A DNA stretch of 64,000 bases from contig NZ_CP034464.1 in assembly GCF_003955735.1 (NCBI RefSeq), positions 1 through 64,000 on the forward strand, in the 5' to 3' direction. The notes beneath the pieces are model-generated. The model was not told the DNA's origin, ran no database searches, and saw only the letters and a list, made by a program, of their open reading frames with translations. The position numbers were made by a program, and so were the translations under genes. Below, piece after piece: positions 18,401 to 28,566 of the stretch (its first letter is position 1; the number at the start of each line of letters is the position of its first letter). Source of the DNA: Undibacterium parvum. Lineage in GTDB: Bacteria > Pseudomonadota > Gammaproteobacteria > Burkholderiales > Burkholderiaceae_D.

Positions 18401-20719
18401 CTAACAGCAATCGGCATGCTCGGCCTCCTCGCTGATGCTAGCACTGGCGCGCAATAACTTAGCCGCTTGCACCATGTGTTCTAAGGCGGCGATGGTTTCT
18501 GGCCAGGCGCGGGTTTTTAAGCCGCAATCGGGATTCACCCATAGCCTTGCGTCGGGGATCACGCTTCTGGCTTTTTGCAAAAGATTTTGCATTTCGCTCA
18601 CCCGTGGCACCCTTGGCGAGTGAATGTCGTAGACGCCGGGGCCGATGTCGTTGGGGTAGGCAAAATCGCCAAAGCCGGCGAGTAATTCCATGTCCGAGCG
18701 TGAGGTTTCTATGGTGATGACGTCGGCATCCATGGCGGCAATCCAGGGCAGGATGTCGTTAAACTCTGAATAGCACATGTGTGTATGGATTTGGGTCTCA
18801 TCGCTAACACCGGCCGAACTGAGTTTAAAGGCCCGCACCGCCCAATCGAGATAGGCGGCCCAGTCTTTGCGCTTCAAGGGCAGACCTTCGCGGAAAGCCG
18901 GTTCATCTATCTGTATCATACCTATCCCGGCGCGCTCCAGATCTTGCACTTCGTCGCGCAAGGCCAGCGCGATTTGCAAAGCGGTAGTCTGGCGCGGCTG
19001 ATCGTCGCGCACAAACGACCATTGCAACATCGTGACCGGGCCGGTCAGCATGCCCTTCATGGGTTTATCGCTCAGGCTTTGCGCATACTCGCTCCATGCC
19101 ACCGTCATCGCTTCGGGTCGATACACATCGCCATAGATGAAAGGCGGCTTGACGCAGCGCGAACCATAACTCTGGACCCAGCCATTCAGGCTAAAGCCAT
19201 AACCCCATAATTGTTCGCCAAAATATTCGACCATGTCGTTACGCTCAGGCTCACCATGCACCAAAACATCGATACCGATTTTTTCTTGCGCTTCAACCAC
19301 CAGACGGATCTCGGCGCGCATCGCTTCCAGATACTCGATATGCTTGATTGCGCCGCGTTTATAGGCTGCGCGGGTTTGTCGTATCAAGGCGGTTTGTGGG
19401 AAGGAGCCTATGCTGGTCGTAGGAAACAGCGGCAAGGCAAAACGCTGCTGCTGGGCCGCGATGCGCTGGCTAAATGGATGCTGCCTTTGGGCGTCGCTAC
19501 TCCTCACTTCCGCCAGCCGTTTTTGCACGACGGGGTTATGAATCCGCGCCGAACTGGCACGACTGGCGATTGCGGTTTGCGCCGCGATAAATTGTGGCAA
19601 AACCGCTTCGGCATTGCCATGTAATGCTAGTTTCAAGGCCACTACTTCGTCCAGCTTTTGTGTGGCAAACGCCAGCCAACTGAGGGTCTCGGGTGCCAGA
19701 CTGGTCTCGGCGGCCAGATCGACCGGCACATGCAGCAGCGAGCAGCTAGAACTTATCCATAATTGATCGCCAAGTTGCTGCTGCAGCGGCTGCAATTGCT
19801 TCAGCAAGCTAGACAAATCGGCACGCCAGATGTTGCGACCATCGATCACACCAGCTGACAAGACCCGACCCTGCGGCCAGTTTTCCAGGAAAGCAGCGAG
19901 CTGTTGCGGCGCTCTGACCAGATCGAGATGCACGCCGTCTAGCGGCAGACTATGGATCAGACTAGCGTGCTCGTCCACCGCTTCAAAATAAGTGCTCAGC
20001 AAAAGTTTGGGGGCTTGCTGCGCCAGTGCTGTGTAGCTGGGTAAAAACGCATTAAGCCATTGCTGATCCAGATCCAGGGCCAGAATCGGCTCATCAATCT
20101 GCAGCCATTCGACTCCGGCTTGCTGCAAGCGACTCAGCACTTTTTGGTAGGCTGGTATCAGCTTGTGCAGTAGTTCCAGACTATGCCCCAAGCCGCCCTT
20201 GGTCTTACCCAGATACAGCAAACTCAGTGGCCCCAGCAAAGTCACTTTGGGCGTATGCGCCAAAGCCTGTGCCTCTGCCAGCTCTTCAAACAGCCAATCG
20301 ACGCCGCCGTCAAAACGGCTGTCGGCAGTCCATTCTGGTACCAGATAATGGTAATTGGTGTCGAACCATTTGGTCATCTCCATGGCGTGATGCTGAGGAT
20401 TGCCACGCGCGGCGACAAAGTAATCGGCCAAAGACAGCTGCTCAGTCTCAAAACCGAAACGCGTGGGCAAGGCGCCGAGCAAGGCCAGCGTGTTTAAGAC
20501 TTGATCGTACCAGGCAAAGTCGCCGACACAGACCAGGTCTAGGCCAGCTGCTTGCTGCAAGGCCCAATGCCGCTGGCGCAGCGCGCTGCCGGTATCGCGC
20601 AGGCTGGCCTCGGTAATCGCGCCGCTCCAGTAAGCTTCTTGCGCAAACTTTAATTCGCGGTGTGCGCCTATGCGCGGAAAACCTAAAACATGGGCACGGC
20701 TCGGTGTAGGGTGGGTCAT
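18401..20719 (-). CDS. metE: Cobalamin-independent methionine synthase
   Basis: Transfers a methyl group from 5-methyltetrahydrofolate polyglutamate to homocysteine, giving methionine in the cytoplasm. At 772 residues the length is normal. The N-terminal barrel starts with [17 protein letters not shown]. The C-terminal barrel carries the zinc ligands: HTHMCYSEF (His and Cys), the Glu in [10 protein letters not shown], and the Cys in NPDCGLKTR. The substrate loop [10 protein letters not shown] is present. ATG 20719 is 107 bases from the divergent metR, and a consensus MetR box lies between them, so activation by MetR with homocysteine is expected. There is no room for a long B12 riboswitch. 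Confidence 0.96.
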   Translation of the reverse strand: MTHPTPSRAHVLGFPRIGAHRELKFAQEAYWSGAITEASLRDTGSALRQRHWALQQAAGLDLVCVGDFAWYDQVLNTLALLGALPTRFGFETEQLSLADYFVAARGNPQHHAMEMTKWFDTNYHYLVPEWTADSRFDGGVDWLFEELAEAQALAHTPKVTLLGPLSLLYLGKTKGGLGHSLELLHKLIPAYQKVLSRLQQAGVEWLQIDEPILALDLDQQWLNAFLPSYTALAQQAPKLLLSTYFEAVDEHASLIHSLPLDGVHLDLVRAPQQLAAFLENWPQGRVLSAGVIDGRNIWRADLSSLLKQLQPLQQQLGDQLWISSSCSLLHVPVDLAAETSLAPETLSWLAFATQKLDEVVALKLALHGNAEAVLPQFIAAQTAIASRASSARIHNPVVQKRLAEVRSSDAQRQHPFSQRIAAQQQRFALPLFPTTSIGSFPQTALIRQTRAAYKRGAIKHIEYLEAMRAEIRLVVEAQEKIGIDVLVHGEPERNDMVEYFGEQLWGYGFSLNGWVQSYGSRCVKPPFIYGDVYRPEAMTVAWSEYAQSLSDKPMKGMLTGPVTMLQWSFVRDDQPRQTTALQIALALRDEVQDLERAGIGMIQIDEPAFREGLPLKRKDWAAYLDWAVRAFKLSSAGVSDETQIHTHMCYSEFNDILPWIAAMDADVITIETSRSDMELLAGFGDFAYPNDIGPGVYDIHSPRVPRVSEMQNLLQKARSVIPDARLWVNPDCGLKTRAWPETIAALEHMVQAAKLLRASASISEEAEHADCC

Positions 20720-20801
20720 TTTTTTGCTCCTATCATTTTTCGTATTGCCATCATGATAGAAAATGCATTATGATTCAAACGACATATTTTAAGAATTAAC
20801 T

Positions 20802-20814
20802 TGAATTTCATTCA
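20802..20814. promoter_or_regulatory. MetR operator
   Basis: TGAATTTCATTCA matches the established MetR consensus TGAA-N5-TTCA exactly. It lies 12 bases before the metR start, in the metE-metR divergent promoter region. It could mediate metR autoregulation and metE activation. Confidence 0.7.
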
Positions 20815-20826
20815 TACAAAAACCTT

Positions 20827-21750
20827 ATGCATTCCATCCTCGAACTACGCCATCTAAAAACCCTGCACGCCCTGCGCGAGGCCGGCAACCTCTTGCGCGC
20901 GGCGGTCTTGCTCAATCTCACGCAATCGGCCTTATCGCATCAGATCAAGCTACTCGAAGAACATCATGGCGTCGCGCTGTTTGAGCGCAAGACTACGCCT
21001 ATCCGTTTTAGCGCCGCCGGCGAGCGACTCTTGCAATTAGCCGATAGCGTGTTGCCGCTGGTGGCCAATACCGAGCGCGATCTGGCGCGAATGGCGCAAG
21101 GCGTGGCCGGACAATTGCGCATCGCGGTGGAGTGCCATACCTGTTTCGATTGGCTGATGCCAGCCATGGATGTGTTCCGCCAACGCTGGCCCGAGGTCGA
21201 GTTGGATATCGTCTCCGGCTTTCAGGCCGATCCGGTGGGTCTCTTGTATGAGCACAAGGCCGATATTGCCATCGTCTCGGAGATGGATGAGACTGAGGCA
21301 GTCCGCTACCATCCACTGTTTCGCTTTGAGATCGTGGCACTATTGGCCAAAGACCATGCGCTGGCGCAGCAGGACTATCTGAACGCCGAGGATTTCGCCA
21401 GCGATACCCTGATTGCCTATCCGGTGCCAGACGAGATGTTAGACGTAGTGCGGCAAGTACTGAAACCGGCCGGTATCACACCAGCGGCACGCCGCAGCAC
21501 AGAATTAACGGTGGCGATGTTGCAACTAGTGGCCAGCAAACGCGGCATCGCCACGCTGCCGTTGTGGGCCGCGCAAAATTATCTGAATCGTGATTATGTC
21601 TTGGCCAAGCGCATTACTAAGGCGGGCTTGACCGGCCGACTGTATGCGGCCTGTCTGCCAGAACTGGCGGACAAGGCCTATTTGAATGATTTTGTAACGA
21701 CTATCCGCGAGAGTAGTTATCTCAATTTGCAGAGTATAGAGCTGCTGTAA
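20827..21750 (+). CDS. metR: LysR-type transcriptional regulator MetR
   Basis: A 307-residue LysR-family regulator. The N-terminal winged helix-turn-helix is clear (HLKTLHALREAGNLLRAA, LNLTQSALSHQIKLLEEHHG), followed by an effector domain. Divergent from metE with an exact MetR box in the intergenic region, it is confidently MetR, which activates methionine genes in response to homocysteine. The close match of the opening segment (LELRHLKTLHAL) to enterobacterial MetR supports this. Confidence 0.92.
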   Translation: MHSILELRHLKTLHALREAGNLLRAAVLLNLTQSALSHQIKLLEEHHGVALFERKTTPIRFSAAGERLLQLADSVLPLVANTERDLARMAQGVAGQLRIAVECHTCFDWLMPAMDVFRQRWPEVELDIVSGFQADPVGLLYEHKADIAIVSEMDETEAVRYHPLFRFEIVALLAKDHALAQQDYLNAEDFASDTLIAYPVPDEMLDVVRQVLKPAGITPAARRSTELTVAMLQLVASKRGIATLPLWAAQNYLNRDYVLAKRITKAGLTGRLYAACLPELADKAYLNDFVTTIRESSYLNLQSIELL

Positions 21751-21760
21751 ATTCAGGTAG

Positions 21761-22255
21761 TTAAGCCAAGGCGGTTTTGGTCACTAAAACGCCATCGAGA
21801 TCGGCATAAAGCCAGTCACCCGGATGGATGCTGATACCGGCAATCGTAATCTTTACGTCGCGCTCGCCGCCGCCTTTTTTGACGCTGCGTACCGGCATAG
21901 AGCCCAGCGCACGCACCCCGATCTGAGATTGATTAATTTCATCGACATCGCGGATGCAGCCGTGCACCACGATCCCAGCCCAGCCATTTTTTTCGGCCAG
22001 CACCGCTAAATTACCGCCGACCAGGGCGCAGCGCAAACTGCCACCGCCATCGATCACCAAAACTTGGCCTAAGCCAGGCATTTCCAGCGTACTGCGCACC
22101 ATGCCGTTATCCTCGAACAATTTGAGGGTGACCGCAGGGCCGGCAAATTTTTGTTTGGCACCGAAGCGCAAGAAAATTGGCGGCAGCGCAGCCAAACTGC
22201 CGGCCACTAATTGATCTTCATGGGCGTCGCACAAGTCGCAGGTAGAGAAAGTCAT
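21761..22255 (-). CDS. rraA: RraA-family protein (RNase E regulator / HMG aldolase)
   Basis: A 164-residue protein of the RraA fold. In enterobacteria RraA inhibits RNase E. Relatives outside that group catalyse 4-hydroxy-4-methyl-2-oxoglutarate aldol cleavage and oxaloacetate decarboxylation. The hallmark segment is DGGGSLRCALVGGNLAVLA, then NGWAGIVVHGCIRDVDEI, containing the metal/substrate Arg-Asp pair. The start is ATG 22255 with GGAG seven bases upstream; the longer frame is rejected. It converges with metR (10 bases apart). Which of the two biochemical roles applies cannot be told from sequence. Confidence 0.9.
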   Translation of the reverse strand: MTFSTCDLCDAHEDQLVAGSLAALPPIFLRFGAKQKFAGPAVTLKLFEDNGMVRSTLEMPGLGQVLVIDGGGSLRCALVGGNLAVLAEKNGWAGIVVHGCIRDVDEINQSQIGVRALGSMPVRSVKKGGGERDVKITIAGISIHPGDWLYADLDGVLVTKTALA

Positions 22256-22282
22256 GGCAGCTCCTAAAAAAAACAATAAGTA

Positions 22283-22386
22283 TAGGACTTACGCAAAATT
22301 GACCCAGCTAGGCGTGCCGCCGAAGACAGTACTTCAGTACGGCAAGGCGGATACAACGACGCTGGGGCGGTTTTGCGTATGTCCTA
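22283..22386. mobile_element. MITE-like element, family 2, copy 2
   Basis: Ends TAGGACTTACGCAAAA and TTTTGCGTATGTCCTA pair with one mismatch. The interior (CCAGCTAGGCGTGCCGCC, GGCAAGGCGGATACAACGACGCTGG) aligns with the copy at 13880-13988. It sits upstream of rraA and may influence its 5' region. Confidence 0.75.
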
Positions 22387-22387
22387 A

Positions 22388-22472
22388 TGTATATACTCCC
22401 CTAAAAAATTTTAAAATATACCTAATCGCGCATATATCCATTGGGCGATTAAAAAATACTAGGGGTAGTATC
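22388..22472. repeat. AT-rich palindromic element, family 3, copy 1
   Basis: ATACTCCCCT at the left end and AGGGGTAGTAT at the right end are near-inverted. The centre has GCGCATAT...TTGGGCG. Related but diverged sequences occur at 32304-32390 (reverse) and 59204-59286. It abuts the family 2 element directly. Confidence 0.5.
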
Positions 22473-22563
22473 TAAGTCTACAGTAAGAAGCTCAGGCCAG
22501 CCACAGCGACGCTAGTGGCTGGCATCTAGTCTAAATCAACACTAAGCCAAACCTAGACCAACG

Positions 22564-23850
22564 CTAGGCCGCGCTCACCAAGTTGCGCGCGCGGGTGGCG
22601 CTGCCGACGTTTACCGCAGTCATTATCGCCAACACCTGAAACACACCGACGCAGACAAATACCCAGGACGGATGATGCGCATCCATTACCGCACCAAACA
22701 GTAGCGGCGCACAAGCCAGACCACTATCGAGGCCCGAGTACACCACGCCATACACGCGCCCGGTGGCATTGCTAGGGGCTGCTGCACGTATCATCAAATC
22801 CCGTGATGGTCCGGCGATCCCTGAGCAAAAACCGATCACCACCATCAAGACCAGCGCCAGCCAAGCACTGCCCCAACCCGACGCCAACAGCAAAGCCATA
22901 CAGCCGGCGAAAGTAAAAGCGTAAGCAATAATTTTATCGTGATGCGTGGTTTTTGCCGCTAAAAACCCACCCAGCAACATACCCGCAGCCGAAGCCAGCA
23001 TATAGCCGGTGTAGGCGCTGGTGGCCCAGGCCAGTGACATGCCGTACAGATCACGCAAGCTGGCCGCCGAAAAACTCTGGATGCCGCCCAAGGCCATCGC
23101 GGTCATAAAAAAGAAGGCAAAGCACATCCAGACTGCCGGTAAGCGTAGAAAATCCAGGCTGCCTTCACTACTTTTTTGTGTCACGGCTGATGTCGCCGCT
23201 GATGTGGCCGCTACTGTCGGCGCTCCGGTATCTAGGGCGGCGCGATACACAAACAATAAGACCAACACCGCAATTGGCAAGCAAGCTGCTGCCAACAGCG
23301 CAGTACGCCAGTCGTAGATGCCGGCCAGGCTGACCAAAAATACCGGTGCCGCCGCCCACCCCAGATTGCCGCTAATGCCATGGATAGAAAAAGCATATCC
23401 CAAGCGCGCAGTGGAGACCTTTTTATTCAATATGGTGTAGTCAGACGGGTGAAACACACTATTGCCCAAACCGGCCAGCATGGCGCCGATCAGCAGCATA
23501 GGGTAGCTGTGCGCACTGGCAAGCCACAAGGCCGACAACGCCAGACAAGTCACGCCAAACAGCAAAACCTTAAACGCCCCCAGTTTATCGACCACAAAGC
23601 CGGCGGTGGCCTGACCGACGCCTGATACGATAAAAAACACGCTCATCAACAAGCCCAGCTCAGAATACGAGAGCGCAAACGCCTCTTTAAGCCAGGGGAA
23701 AAGCGGTGCCAGTATCATGTGAAAAAAATGCGATATGCCATGTGCCACGCCCACCAGCGTGATCACCAGCGCGTCTTGACGCAATTGCGGCGCGCTAGGC
23801 GCTGATGTGCTTGGCATTGCCGTTCGTGCTGTATTTCGTGCTGCACTCAT
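22564..23850 (-). CDS. MFS transporter (Fsr-like)
   Basis: Twelve-helix major facilitator protein of 428 residues in the inner membrane, probably a drug or metabolite exporter. ATG 23850 follows AGAAGA. Helix 1 carries HGISHFFHMILAPLFPWL, loop 2-3 FVVDKLGAFKVL, and helix 4 the segment LGNSVFHPSDYTIL, which recalls the fosmidomycin-resistance family (SVFHP). A Thr/Ala/Ser-rich linker splits the two halves near residue 220. The AraC-type gene at 24004 is divergent and 153 bases away, an arrangement seen for nimT-nimR and similar pump/regulator pairs. Substrate not predictable. Confidence 0.85.
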   Translation of the reverse strand: MSAARNTARTAMPSTSAPSAPQLRQDALVITLVGVAHGISHFFHMILAPLFPWLKEAFALSYSELGLLMSVFFIVSGVGQATAGFVVDKLGAFKVLLFGVTCLALSALWLASAHSYPMLLIGAMLAGLGNSVFHPSDYTILNKKVSTARLGYAFSIHGISGNLGWAAAPVFLVSLAGIYDWRTALLAAACLPIAVLVLLFVYRAALDTGAPTVAATSAATSAVTQKSSEGSLDFLRLPAVWMCFAFFFMTAMALGGIQSFSAASLRDLYGMSLAWATSAYTGYMLASAAGMLLGGFLAAKTTHHDKIIAYAFTFAGCMALLLASGWGSAWLALVLMVVIGFCSGIAGPSRDLMIRAAAPSNATGRVYGVVYSGLDSGLACAPLLFGAVMDAHHPSWVFVCVGVFQVLAIMTAVNVGSATRARNLVSAA

Positions 23851-24003
23851 AGGTCTTCTTTCAATTAGGTCGAGTGTTAAGGCGATTGCAGTAAAGGGAA
23901 GCGACCTCACTGCGCAAGACTGCCAATGAAACAAAGTATAAAGAAAAAGACAAAGTCGGTTTTAAGATAAAATGACAAAAATTATCGCAAAACGGTCAAA
24001 CCC

Positions 24004-24792
24004 ATGTGCACTCAGGTGATTACCCATACCGGCCCCATTAGCAGCCAATTATTCCCCACCGAGCAACGTCCGGTGCGTATCGTGGCGCGTGATCTGCAAG
24101 CTGATGAGCTATTACTGGCGCATCAGCACCCTTGGGCACAGGTCACCTATGCGCTGGATGGCGTGTTGCAGGTGTTTGCCAATCAACAAACCTGGTTCGT
24201 ACCACCGATGCGTGCGATCTGGATACCGGCCGATATCGAGCACGAAGTGCGCACCCTGGAGAAATCCCAATTACGAGTCATCTACGTAGCAAAACAGCAG
24301 GCCCCGATTAATCGGAACGACTGTGTGGTCTTGGAAGTGAGTGCCTTAATGCGCGAACTGGTGCGCGCCTTAAGTGCCATACCTGCTGCCGGGCCGCGCG
24401 AAGATCATCTGGTCGCCAGCTTACTCGATGAATTAGCCATCGCGGTCAGCTTGCCCATGAGCGTACAGATGCCACGCGAAAAACGCCTGAAAACTTTATG
24501 CATGGCCTTACTCGCAGAACCGGCCTCTGCCCTCACCCTGCGCGATTATGCGCAACAGGTGGGTGCTTCTGAGCGCACTTTGGCGCGCCTGTTTGAGCAA
24601 GAATTAGGTATGAGTTTTGGCAGTTGGCGTCAGCAAATGCGACTGGCACGCGCCGCGCCGCTGATCGCTAGCGGCCAGCCTTTATCGGCGGTCGCAGCTG
24701 AACTCGGTTACGCCAGTCAATCGGCGTTTTCAGCCATGTTCAAGAAGACCTTCGGCAAATCACCATCCGCATTTTTTAAACCACAAATTTAA
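24004..24792 (+). CDS. AraC-family regulator with N-terminal cupin
   Basis: A 262-residue transcription factor. Residues about 10-90 form a cupin-like sensing domain (LLLAHQHPWAQVTYALDGVL, IWIPADIEHEVRTL with the characteristic HP-AQ and P-x-EH pattern). Residues about 160-260 carry two helix-turn-helix units (LTLRDYAQQVGASERTLARL and AELGYASQSAFSAMFKKTFG). The domain order matches NimR/YeaM-type repressors. Divergent from the MFS gene, it most likely controls that pump. Inducer unknown. Confidence 0.9.
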   Translation: MCTQVITHTGPISSQLFPTEQRPVRIVARDLQADELLLAHQHPWAQVTYALDGVLQVFANQQTWFVPPMRAIWIPADIEHEVRTLEKSQLRVIYVAKQQAPINRNDCVVLEVSALMRELVRALSAIPAAGPREDHLVASLLDELAIAVSLPMSVQMPREKRLKTLCMALLAEPASALTLRDYAQQVGASERTLARLFEQELGMSFGSWRQQMRLARAAPLIASGQPLSAVAAELGYASQSAFSAMFKKTFGKSPSAFFKPQI

Positions 24793-24818
24793 AAAATAGA
24801 AGCGTGCTGAGCACGTGG

Positions 24819-26564
24819 TCAATGCGCCTCACGCTCCGCTTTCCGGCGTTTTTTATCCTCAAACATGCGCATATCGGCCACGTGCAAGAGTTCATCGACC
24901 GCTACTCCATCAACAGGATAGAGCGCAATGCCGATAGAAATCCCGACCGCCCCGCTCCTGTCATCGCCCAAAGCAATCGGTGCCTCTAAGGATCTATGCA
25001 GCTTGGCACATATCTGCTCGAGTATCGCGGGCTCGGCCACCCCGTGCAGATACACCGCGAACTCATCACCGCCGAAACGCCCTGCCGCATCTTCTTTACG
25101 GATAGAGCCGAGCAAGCGACTGGCAATCTCGATTAAGACCTTATCACCGGCCTCGTGGCCATAGTTATCATTGATTTCTTTAAACGAATCAAGATCGATG
25201 AATAACAAGGCAAACGGCAGCCCGACACCATCCGTGGCGCGCCGCGATCTAAAACTGAGCTGAGAAATAAACGCCTCACGATTGAGTAATTTAGTCAGAG
25301 TATCGAAATGCAGGTGCTGCTCCATATTCTGAAAACTTTGCGCCAGCACACCGATTTCATCGTTACGATGAATTTCTACCCCTTTAAACGGCAGTCCACT
25401 GCCTATGCTTTGTGCCGCCTCGCTCAATTTACGCAGATCACGCATGCTGCGCGCCAGTATCAGATAGCCTGCGATCAAAATCCCGAAGATCACCGCCAAT
25501 CCCAGCATCAGACTAATCTTGCTGATACGCGCTACTTCCACGCTGAGCGCCGAACGTGGCACCGCCAGCACCGCGACCCAATGCAGGCCATCGCCAGCCT
25601 TGAGCAGCGTGGCGGCAATATGTACTTCATCCAGATCGCTGTCGATTTTTTGCAAAACCGGCTGAGCTAGGCTCAGCTGCGCCAGCATGGCCTGACGCAC
25701 ATGACGCGCCGACAGATGCATCAAGGCGCTAGAACCCTCGGTTGCTAGCTGACGTTTAATCGTATTATCGGAATTGCGCACATAAGCGATTTCGTTGAGA
25801 GAGCTGGCAATCAATTCATCCGAAGCTTCCATCACATAAGCAATGCCGCCTTTAGGGATAGGCAGCGCCTGCAAAAACGAGCTAATTTGTTTGAGCGACA
25901 GATCGGTGGCGACCACCCCGCGCACATCTTGTCGATTTTTTTGATCCACGATAACCGCTTTGCTGAGTGTCAGCAGTGGCTCTTTTTTTGTAAAATCAAT
26001 ATATACGGGTGACCATGAAGGCTGGGTTTGGGTTATTGCGGTTTTGTACCAGGGACGTTGTTTCGGATCAAATTGATCGCTGCGCAAGAGAGCGATTCTC
26101 TGCCGCGGCCCGGACATACTAAAGACATCGCTGGTTTTCTCGCCAGCCTGGCGATATCTAACCTCTACCCGCGCATCCAACACCAAACGTTTAACGCTCA
26201 CAAAAGAGCCATTTTCACCGGCAAAATACGCCAAATTATTAATATCGGGAAAAAGACCGGTAGCAATCCAAAGCCTTTCCTCTATCGCCCCCAAGTCTTC
26301 GGGAAAATTAAGCGGCAAAAAAAATTGATGATCGGGGCTCACCACCGGATCAGGCGCAATCGCGTTCAAAATCACTTGCGCACTGGATAAATGTCTATCA
26401 ACCTCGCCCTGTATGCGGGCGCTTAAAGAAGTGAGTATTTTTTGCGCCGCGGCATCACTCAGGCTCTCGCTAGAGCTATGCACGACCCAAGCCATCATCG
26501 CCGCCAGCACCAGCATCAAGACGATAAAAAGGAGCACAAAAATTCTTTGCAATGAATTGCGCAT
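24819..26564 (-). CDS. dCACHE-HAMP-GGDEF diguanylate cyclase
   Basis: Synthesises c-di-GMP in response to an extracellular ligand. The 581 residues comprise a first membrane helix (about 8-28), a periplasmic dCACHE-type sensor (about 35-335, with RPWYKTAITQTQPSWSPVY), a second helix (about 345-368), a HAMP linker (MRDLRKLSEAAQSIG) and a GGDEF domain (about 420-575). The active site FGGDEF is intact. An I-site RKED lies exactly five residues before GGDEF, so product inhibition is expected. There is no EAL domain. It is convergent with the AraC gene; the upstream neighbour on the same strand is a chemoreceptor. Confidence 0.93.
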   Translation of the reverse strand: MRNSLQRIFVLLFIVLMLVLAAMMAWVVHSSSESLSDAAAQKILTSLSARIQGEVDRHLSSAQVILNAIAPDPVVSPDHQFFLPLNFPEDLGAIEERLWIATGLFPDINNLAYFAGENGSFVSVKRLVLDARVEVRYRQAGEKTSDVFSMSGPRQRIALLRSDQFDPKQRPWYKTAITQTQPSWSPVYIDFTKKEPLLTLSKAVIVDQKNRQDVRGVVATDLSLKQISSFLQALPIPKGGIAYVMEASDELIASSLNEIAYVRNSDNTIKRQLATEGSSALMHLSARHVRQAMLAQLSLAQPVLQKIDSDLDEVHIAATLLKAGDGLHWVAVLAVPRSALSVEVARISKISLMLGLAVIFGILIAGYLILARSMRDLRKLSEAAQSIGSGLPFKGVEIHRNDEIGVLAQSFQNMEQHLHFDTLTKLLNREAFISQLSFRSRRATDGVGLPFALLFIDLDSFKEINDNYGHEAGDKVLIEIASRLLGSIRKEDAAGRFGGDEFAVYLHGVAEPAILEQICAKLHRSLEAPIALGDDRSGAVGISIGIALYPVDGVAVDELLHVADMRMFEDKKRRKAEREAH

Positions 26565-26757
26565 GGGAGGCTAAACCTATCGTAAAGCTACGAAAGATCT
26601 TGCAACTTGCTTTGGCACCTAAGTAGCCATAGGAAAATAGGTTGGGCCGAGAGTAAGTAACAAGTGCTAGCTAGCAATGTAACAGAATTTAGCCTGAACT
26701 TCTGCGAAGAGATGCCAAACGTAGGCCGGAAAACACAGCCCCACACTAATTTACCAA

Positions 26758-28323
26758 CTAGAGTTTGAATACACTCACTAACTGCATCAAAGATTCAGTC
26801 TGTTCATGCAGGGCATGCGCACTGGCTGCTGCCTGCTCTACCAAGCTGGTATTTTCCTGGGTGATTTGCTCCATCTGTACGATGGATTGATTTGCCTGCT
26901 CTATCCCGGCATGCTGCTCGCGACTAGAGTTACTGATCTCGCCCATGATATCGGTAACGCGCTTGACGCTGACGACGATTTCTTGCATGGTGGTGCCAGC
27001 ATGAGCCACCATCACACTACCAGCATCGACCTGCTCCAGCGAGTCGGCAATCAAGGCCTTAATTTCTTTGGCCGCGGCAGCCGAGCGCTGCGCCAGATTG
27101 CGCACCTCGGTGGCGACCACCGCAAACCCCCGGCCCTGCTCACCAGCACGTGCCGCTTCTACCGCCGCATTCAGGGCTAAAATATTGGTCTGAAAAGCGA
27201 TGCCATCAATCACGCTAGTAATATCGACGATCTTCACCGCCGAGGCATTGATGGAGCTCATGGTATTGACGACTTGACTTACCGCCTGCCCACCCTTGCG
27301 CGCAATCTCGGAAGCCGATTGCGCCAGCAAATTCGCCTGCTGCGCATTCTCGGCATTTTGCTTGACGATACCGGTCAACTCTTCCATCGCAGTGGCGGTT
27401 TCTTGCAAGGCCGAACTCTGCTGCTCGGCGCGTGCCGATAAATCCAGATTGCCGCTGGCGATCTGACCAGAGGCATCGGCTATCACGCCACTCACGTGCC
27501 GGATGTCACCCACGGTTTGCACTAAATTAGCCTGCATTGCCTGCATATCGAACAGCAAACTTTGATTATCTTTGGCACTCAAATTAAGCGACTGACTTAA
27601 ATCGCCACCAGCGATTTCACGCACTATCCTGGCGGCATAACCGGGCTCCCCGCCCAGTTGGCGATACACATAATTAGTTAAGGCCACACCCAGCGCAATC
27701 GCAAACAAAGTACCCAGAGCGATCGCCATAAAAATCGCCGTGCGCAGGCTAGCGTAGCGCGTGTTCGATTGCTCATATTCAGACTTAGCCTGCTCCACTT
27801 GCATGTGCCGCAAGGCCTCTATGCCTTTGCGCACTGCCAGGCTCAAGCCCTGTAATTTATCTTGCAATTGACTGGCCGCGACCAAATCGCCCGCCAGCAT
27901 CGCTGCCACGGCAGGAGAAAAACTTTCCTTGTCCATTTTCTCGCGCGCACTAGCTAAGTTTTTTGCCAGCGCACTCTCTTCTTCGGATAAGTGGTTAGCC
28001 ATATACAGCGACCAGGCCGTATTGATTTCACTGGTATTTTTTTCGATTTGCCCAGCCTTGAGCTTGATGGTTACCTCCATCGAATCTTGTAAGGCATCCG
28101 CTAAAGCCAGCTGATTTTGCACCAACAGTCTATCGATTCTGGAAATTTGTTCTAAACTCAGAGTACGATTTTGGTACACACTTTTCAGCCCCTCATTCGA
28201 CTTATTCATACCGTACAAGCCTAGCGAACCGATGACGATAGTCAACAGACAGAGTAAGCCTATGACAATTGTCAGGCGTTTTTTGAGGGTAAGAGTGAGG
28301 GTGGAATTAAGATTCAGATTCAT
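26758..28323 (-). CDS. Methyl-accepting chemotaxis protein
   Basis: A 521-residue transmembrane chemoreceptor. Helix 1 lies at about 15-37 ([23 protein letters not shown]). The periplasmic part looks like a four-helix bundle ([20 protein letters not shown]). Helix 2 ([20 protein letters not shown]) leads to a HAMP domain and the long signalling coiled coil. The conserved hairpin tip is [20 protein letters not shown]. Methylation-type segments ([19 protein letters not shown]) flank it. There is no C-terminal CheR-binding pentapeptide. A cheZ-cheA pair lies 19 kb away in the window. Ligand unknown. Confidence 0.95.
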   Translation of the reverse strand: MNLNLNSTLTLTLKKRLTIVIGLLCLLTIVIGSLGLYGMNKSNEGLKSVYQNRTLSLEQISRIDRLLVQNQLALADALQDSMEVTIKLKAGQIEKNTSEINTAWSLYMANHLSEEESALAKNLASAREKMDKESFSPAVAAMLAGDLVAASQLQDKLQGLSLAVRKGIEALRHMQVEQAKSEYEQSNTRYASLRTAIFMAIALGTLFAIALGVALTNYVYRQLGGEPGYAARIVREIAGGDLSQSLNLSAKDNQSLLFDMQAMQANLVQTVGDIRHVSGVIADASGQIASGNLDLSARAEQQSSALQETATAMEELTGIVKQNAENAQQANLLAQSASEIARKGGQAVSQVVNTMSSINASAVKIVDITSVIDGIAFQTNILALNAAVEAARAGEQGRGFAVVATEVRNLAQRSAAAAKEIKALIADSLEQVDAGSVMVAHAGTTMQEIVVSVKRVTDIMGEISNSSREQHAGIEQANQSIVQMEQITQENTSLVEQAAASAHALHEQTESLMQLVSVFKL

Positions 28324-28501
28324 AGTAGCTTCGATTCAGGCAAAAGAAATCTCTCTTTTGTTGCCGCAAAGCATAATTGAAGAATATGTCGTGCTGATGA
28401 CAATCCTGTCCAAAGAAGGTCAGACTTTAAATATATTTAGTTTTAACCCCTTTAGAATCGAGATAATGACGATCTACTATGTGATTAATTTATGCGCCTG
28501 C

Positions 28502-28532
28502 AAAAAAATTGGCTCATGTTTTCACATGAGCC
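28502..28532 (-). terminator. Intrinsic terminator of clpB
   Basis: On the minus strand GGCTCATGT-GAAA-ACATGAGCC is followed by AATTTTTTTG. It begins about 35 bases after the clpB stop. Confidence 0.85.
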
Positions 28533-28566
28533 TAGACTTTAAGTTAACGACGCTTCCTTACATTAA

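Noticed and set aside
20720..20826. Cobalamin riboswitch upstream of metE
   Set aside because: Only 107 bases separate metE from metR and no B12-box-like element is visible; MetR control explains the region.
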